DNA of 8,303 nt, taken from an uncultured Burkholderiales bacterium (GTDB lineage Bacteria; Pseudomonadota; Gammaproteobacteria; Burkholderiales; Burkholderiaceae_C). Below the pieces are notes generated by a model, which worked only from the letters and a program-made list of their open reading frames with translations, was not told where the DNA came from and ran no database searches. Each line of letters opens with the position of its first letter. Position 1 is the first letter of the stretch. The stretch lies in contig CALBSC010000030.1 of the NCBI GenBank assembly GCA_937927685.1, forward strand, positions 1-8,303, given 5' to 3'. The position numbers were made by a program, and so were the translations under genes. Below are positions 5,715-8,303 of this stretch, piece by piece.

Positions 5715-6080
5715 ATGCCACTGTCAGCGCCAACCCCTTGCAGACACCCCGGTTGTGGTGCTGTGTTGGCAAGGCCCGGCTATTGCGATACCCATCGCAA
5801 AGCGGTGCACCGTGACTACGGTCGTGCCCGGCGCAGCTTCGATGCGGAGCTGGGGTTTTATCAATCAGCCCAGTGGCGCGCGGTGCGTGCCGCGTTCTTG
5901 CGTCAGCACCCGGTGTGCGACGCGTGTGAGCAGCGTGGTCGTGTGGTGACAGCCGTCGTGGCTGACCACGTCACCCCGCTCAAGGACGGCGGTGCTCGCT
6001 TTGACACGGCCAACCTGCAGGCGCTGTGCGTCTCTTGTCACAACCGAAAGACGGCACGCGAGACCGCAGGTCGGCGCTGA
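5715..6080 (+). CDS. HNH endonuclease, terminase-associated, with N-terminal zinc motif
   Basis: This 121-residue nuclease has two metal-binding parts. An N-terminal C-x4-C-x9-C-x2-H knuckle (Cys9, Cys14, Cys24, His27) is followed by a basic linker and the YQSAQWRAVRAAFLR helix. The HNH core has Cys68/Cys71, DH at 84-85, Asn100 and CVSCHNRKT with Cys105, Cys108 and His109; His85, Asn100 and His109 are the expected HNH residues. HNH genes directly ahead of terminase genes are common in cos-type HK97-like phages, where the HNH protein works with TerS and TerL in cos cleavage. That role is inferred from position. ATG 5715 lacks a good Shine-Dalgarno, but no better in-frame start is seen. The zinc ligands and core are complete, so it is probably active. 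Confidence 0.9.
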   Translation: MPLSAPTPCRHPGCGAVLARPGYCDTHRKAVHRDYGRARRSFDAELGFYQSAQWRAVRAAFLRQHPVCDACEQRGRVVTAVVADHVTPLKDGGARFDTANLQALCVSCHNRKTARETAGRR

Positions 6081-6206
6081 CCACCCTTCCGTAGGGGGGG
6101 TAGGGGGTCTGAATCTCTACAGACGGCGGCCAGAGATGCGTGCGCCTGCACAGATTTTTGCGCGTGCAAATTGAAAACATTTTTTTGAAGAATTGAGCCC
6201 ACCCCC
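6081..6206 (+). other. Non-coding gap between HNH and terS: candidate cos / packaging site
   Basis: The 126 bases have no gene. They contain two G-tracts (6094-6100 and 6103-6107), a GTCTG/CAGAC stem (6107-6111 / 6120-6124), an alternative ATCTCT/AGAGAT pair (6113-6118 / 6132-6137), two near-identical 10-mers TGCGCCTGCA and TGCGCGTGCA (6141-6150, 6159-6168), and A/T tracts at 6151-6189. In cos phages the cohesive-end site usually lies just upstream of terS. The position between HNH and terS, with mixed repeats and possible bent DNA, makes this the best candidate here. I cannot locate the nick positions. The terS start at 6207 has no clear Shine-Dalgarno, only GAAG at 6187-6190. Confidence 0.5.
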
Positions 6207-6671
6207 ATGGCTGGTCGTAAGCCGCTTCCGCTGGCAATCAAACAGATTAAAGGCACCGTGCAGAAATGCCGGACCAACCCCCACGAGCCCCGGCCGACTA
6301 CGGCACTCTGCACGCCGCCCGAATACATGAGCGACGCGGCCAAGGAGGCGTGGAACTACGCGGTGGCGAATTCGCCGCCCGGTCTCTTATCCGCGCTGGA
6401 TGGCGCAGTGCTGGAACGCTGGGCGAACTGCTCTGGCCTGTACCGCGAGGCGCTGGCCAAGATCAATCGCGCCGGTGTCTCGGGGATGATCATCAAGACA
6501 CCAAGCGGCATCTTGCGTCGCTCGCCACTGATGGACGTGATTCGCGAACTGGCCATGGAGATGAAGGCCTACGAGACCGAGATGGGCTTCACCCCTGCGG
6601 CACGTTCACGGATTTCGGCACCCAGTGACGCCCCACGGGATAACGACCCTTGGGCCGATATTGCGGGTTGA
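6207..6671 (+). CDS. terS: Terminase small subunit, P27-like family
   Basis: The 154-residue protein has the P27/Terminase_4 layout. A basic MAGRKPLPLAIKQIKGT start comes first, then a proline-rich spacer, PPEYMSDAAKEAWNYAV (about 37-53), and LLSALDGAVLERWANCSGLY. A GMIIKTPSGILRRSPLMDVI stretch follows (about 93-112), and the end is acidic and Trp-containing. TerS proteins bind the packaging site on concatemeric DNA and load the large subunit. It sits between HNH and terL, as expected. Its stop TGA (6669-6671) shares one base with the terL start, which suggests coupled translation. The family call comes from recognised sequence patterns and context. Confidence 0.92.
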   Translation: MAGRKPLPLAIKQIKGTVQKCRTNPHEPRPTTALCTPPEYMSDAAKEAWNYAVANSPPGLLSALDGAVLERWANCSGLYREALAKINRAGVSGMIIKTPSGILRRSPLMDVIRELAMEMKAYETEMGFTPAARSRISAPSDAPRDNDPWADIAG

Positions 6672-8303
6672 TGTCGATGGCCAAACTTGACTATGCAGCC
6701 ATCGCCCGGCAGTACGCCAAAGACGTTGTTGCCGGGAAAATCCTGACCTGCAAGTGGGTCCAGCGCGCGTGCGAACGCCAACTGGCAGACCTGAACCGGT
6801 TCAAAGGCAAAGACAGCCCTTATCGCTTCAACCCGAAGCTCACAACCAAGGATGGCCGGGCGTTTCATCCCGCCGACAACCTGTGCGCGTTCATTGAGCG
6901 GCTGCCTCACGTCAAAGGACCGCTGGCAGGCGAGACGATCAAGTTGGAACCTTGGCAGGTGTTTATCCTGACCACCGTGTTCGGCTGGGTCAAGCCCGAC
7001 GGCAACCGCCGCTTTCGGCGCTCGTACATCGAGGTGCCGCGAGGCAACGCCAAGTCGACCCTATCGTCTGCGCTTGCGCTTTACATGCTGGCCGCTGACG
7101 GCGAAGGCGGTGCTGAGGTCTATTCCCTGGCCACTACCCGTGACCAGGCGCGCATCGTGTTTGGTGATGCGCAGACCATGGCGCGAAGGTCACAGGGCTT
7201 TCGTACTCGGTTTTCTGTCAACGTCGGCGCGCATAACATGAACGTGCTGCAGACCGGCTCCAAGTTTGAAGCGCTGTCAGCCGAGGGTTCAACGCTTGAC
7301 GGCCTGAACATTCACTTTGGCTGCATTGATGAACTGCATGCCCACAAGACCCGCACCGTCTACGACGTGGTCGAGACTGGCACTGGCAAGCGAGACAACT
7401 CGCTCTTGTGGGTGATCACCACCGCAGGCAGCAACCGCTCTGGCATTTGCTATGAGGTGCGAACCTTTGTGACCAGGCTGCTCGACGGCGTGTTCGACGA
7501 CGACAGTCAGTTCGGCATCGTCTACGGTCTTGATGACGGGGACGACTGGACCAGCGAAGATTCGCTGATGAAGGCCAACCCCAACTGGGGCATCTCGGTG
7601 CGCCCGGAAATTCTGGGACCGCTGCAGGCCAAGGCCATGCAGTTGCCCAGTGCGATGAACAACTTCAAGACCAAACACTTGAACGAGTGGGTCAACGCCG
7701 ACACCGCATGGATGGACATGCGCTCCTGGGACGCCTGTGCAGATCAGGACCTGGACATCGAGTCCTTTGTGGGCCAGCCCTGCTGGGTGGGCCTAGACCT
7801 GGCCAGCAAGACGGACATTGCCGCCTTGGTGATCGTGTTTGCCCATCCTGAAATTGCCGACGCGTTTGCGGCCTTCGGCAAGTATTACCTGCCAGAAGAC
7901 ACGGTCAATGCCAACGGCAACAGTCAGTACCCCGGTTGGATGCATACGGGCAGGCTGACGGTTACGCCGGGCAATGTGATTGATTTCAGTTGGATCGAAG
8001 CAGATTTGAACGACCTGTCTTCCCGCTTTGTGGTGCAGGCCGTCGCCTTTGATCCATTTCAGGCGACGCAACTCTCGACTCGAATGATGAGTGAGGGGCT
8101 GCCGATGATTGAAGTGCGTCCCACAGTGCTGAACTTTTCAGAGCCGATGAAGACGCTCGAAGCCCTGGTGCTTCAAAAGAAATTGGTTCACGACGGCGAC
8201 CCGGTGCTGGGCTGGATGGTCAGCAACGTGGTGGCCCACCTGGACGCCAAAGACAACATTTACCCACGCAAGGAGCGAGCAGAAAACAAGATCGACGGCA
8301 TCG
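6671..8303 (+). CDS. terL: Terminase large subunit, HK97-like (3' end outside window)
   Basis: The 544 visible residues hold an ATPase and a nuclease domain that package DNA into the prohead. In the ATPase, LEPWQ (Q96) is the adenine-binding motif. The Walker A variant PRGNAKST is at 123-130, Walker B ends with CIDE (Asp220, Glu221), and the coupling motif TTAG is at 250-253. The RNase H-like nuclease has its catalytic-type aspartates at 376 (VGLDLASKTD), 461 (AFDPFQ) and 542 (KIDGI), the last just before the window edge. Ala at the fifth Walker A position is usual in this terminase group, so it is not a defect. ATG 6671 overlaps the terS stop; ATG 6677 is an alternative, and neither has a strong Shine-Dalgarno. 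Only the last part of the protein is missing. All expected motifs are intact. Confidence 0.95.
   Translation, partial: MSMAKLDYAAIARQYAKDVVAGKILTCKWVQRACERQLADLNRFKGKDSPYRFNPKLTTKDGRAFHPADNLCAFIERLPHVKGPLAGETIKLEPWQVFILTTVFGWVKPDGNRRFRRSYIEVPRGNAKSTLSSALALYMLAADGEGGAEVYSLATTRDQARIVFGDAQTMARRSQGFRTRFSVNVGAHNMNVLQTGSKFEALSAEGSTLDGLNIHFGCIDELHAHKTRTVYDVVETGTGKRDNSLLWVITTAGSNRSGICYEVRTFVTRLLDGVFDDDSQFGIVYGLDDGDDWTSEDSLMKANPNWGISVRPEILGPLQAKAMQLPSAMNNFKTKHLNEWVNADTAWMDMRSWDACADQDLDIESFVGQPCWVGLDLASKTDIAALVIVFAHPEIADAFAAFGKYYLPEDTVNANGNSQYPGWMHTGRLTVTPGNVIDFSWIEADLNDLSSRFVVQAVAFDPFQATQLSTRMMSEGLPMIEVRPTVLNFSEPMKTLEALVLQKKLVHDGDPVLGWMVSNVVAHLDAKDNIYPRKERAENKIDGI

Noticed and set aside
5594..5716. 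N-terminal extension of the DUF6900-like protein to 5716
   Set aside because: The conserved pattern begins after ATG 5593, which has its own Shine-Dalgarno, and the extension spans the divergent control region.
7037..7060. Walker A of the large terminase lacking the second glycine (PRGNAKST)
   Set aside because: Deviant Walker A sequences are normal in large terminases; all other motifs are intact, so this is not a defect.
7289..7678. Minus-strand frame inside terL
   Set aside because: It is antisense to the terminase Walker B and coupling motifs, with no support of its own.
1..8303. tRNA genes, insertion sequences, att sites or an integrase
   Set aside because: I looked for these and saw no cloverleaf, transposase, terminal inverted repeats or integrase motif in the window.

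Overview
The window looks like the replication-to-packaging junction of a tailed phage or prophage from a high-GC proteobacterium. Protein style and gene order are most familiar to me from Burkholderiales (Comamonadaceae-like) siphophage-type prophages, but the host is an inference. No integrase, att site, tRNA or bacterial chromosomal gene is visible, so free phage and prophage cannot be told apart here.

Layout. (1) Positions 1-1757: 3' part of a Toprim-primase/RecA-helicase fusion. (2) Positions 1758 to about 2209: a 450-base stretch that stays open in one frame but reads as non-coding. It holds ten TTGGCA-type elements in two groups of five around an AT-rich palindrome, a second repeat family (ACCCGCA), and a nested hairpin. 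It is a good candidate for a replication origin or control region. (3) Positions 2210-3077: a RuvC-like resolvase and a DUF6362-type helix-turn-helix protein. (4) Positions 3078-3280: a structured leader with an intrinsic terminator ending 15 bases before the next start codon, plus an upstream segment that could compete for the terminator's 5' arm. (5) Positions 3281-4645: a ParB-domain/DNA methyltransferase fusion. (6) Positions 4505-5593, minus strand: a three-gene cassette (DUF6900-like, DUF3489 and an unrecognised protein) that runs into the 3' end of the methyltransferase gene. (7) Positions 5715-8303, plus strand: HNH endonuclease, a G-rich non-coding gap that may hold the cos site, small terminase (P27-like), and large terminase running off the window.

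How it fits together. The primase-helicase and RuvC-like nuclease would copy and process phage DNA. The ParB-methyltransferase would modify it or mark sites on it. HNH plus the two terminase subunits form a packaging module of the kind seen in cos-type HK97-like phages. The minus-strand cassette is transcribed against the flow and is probably separately regulated. The gene families are known. The least explained material is the three non-coding structured regions (1778-2167, 3078-3265, 6081-6206) and the 141-base convergent gene overlap.
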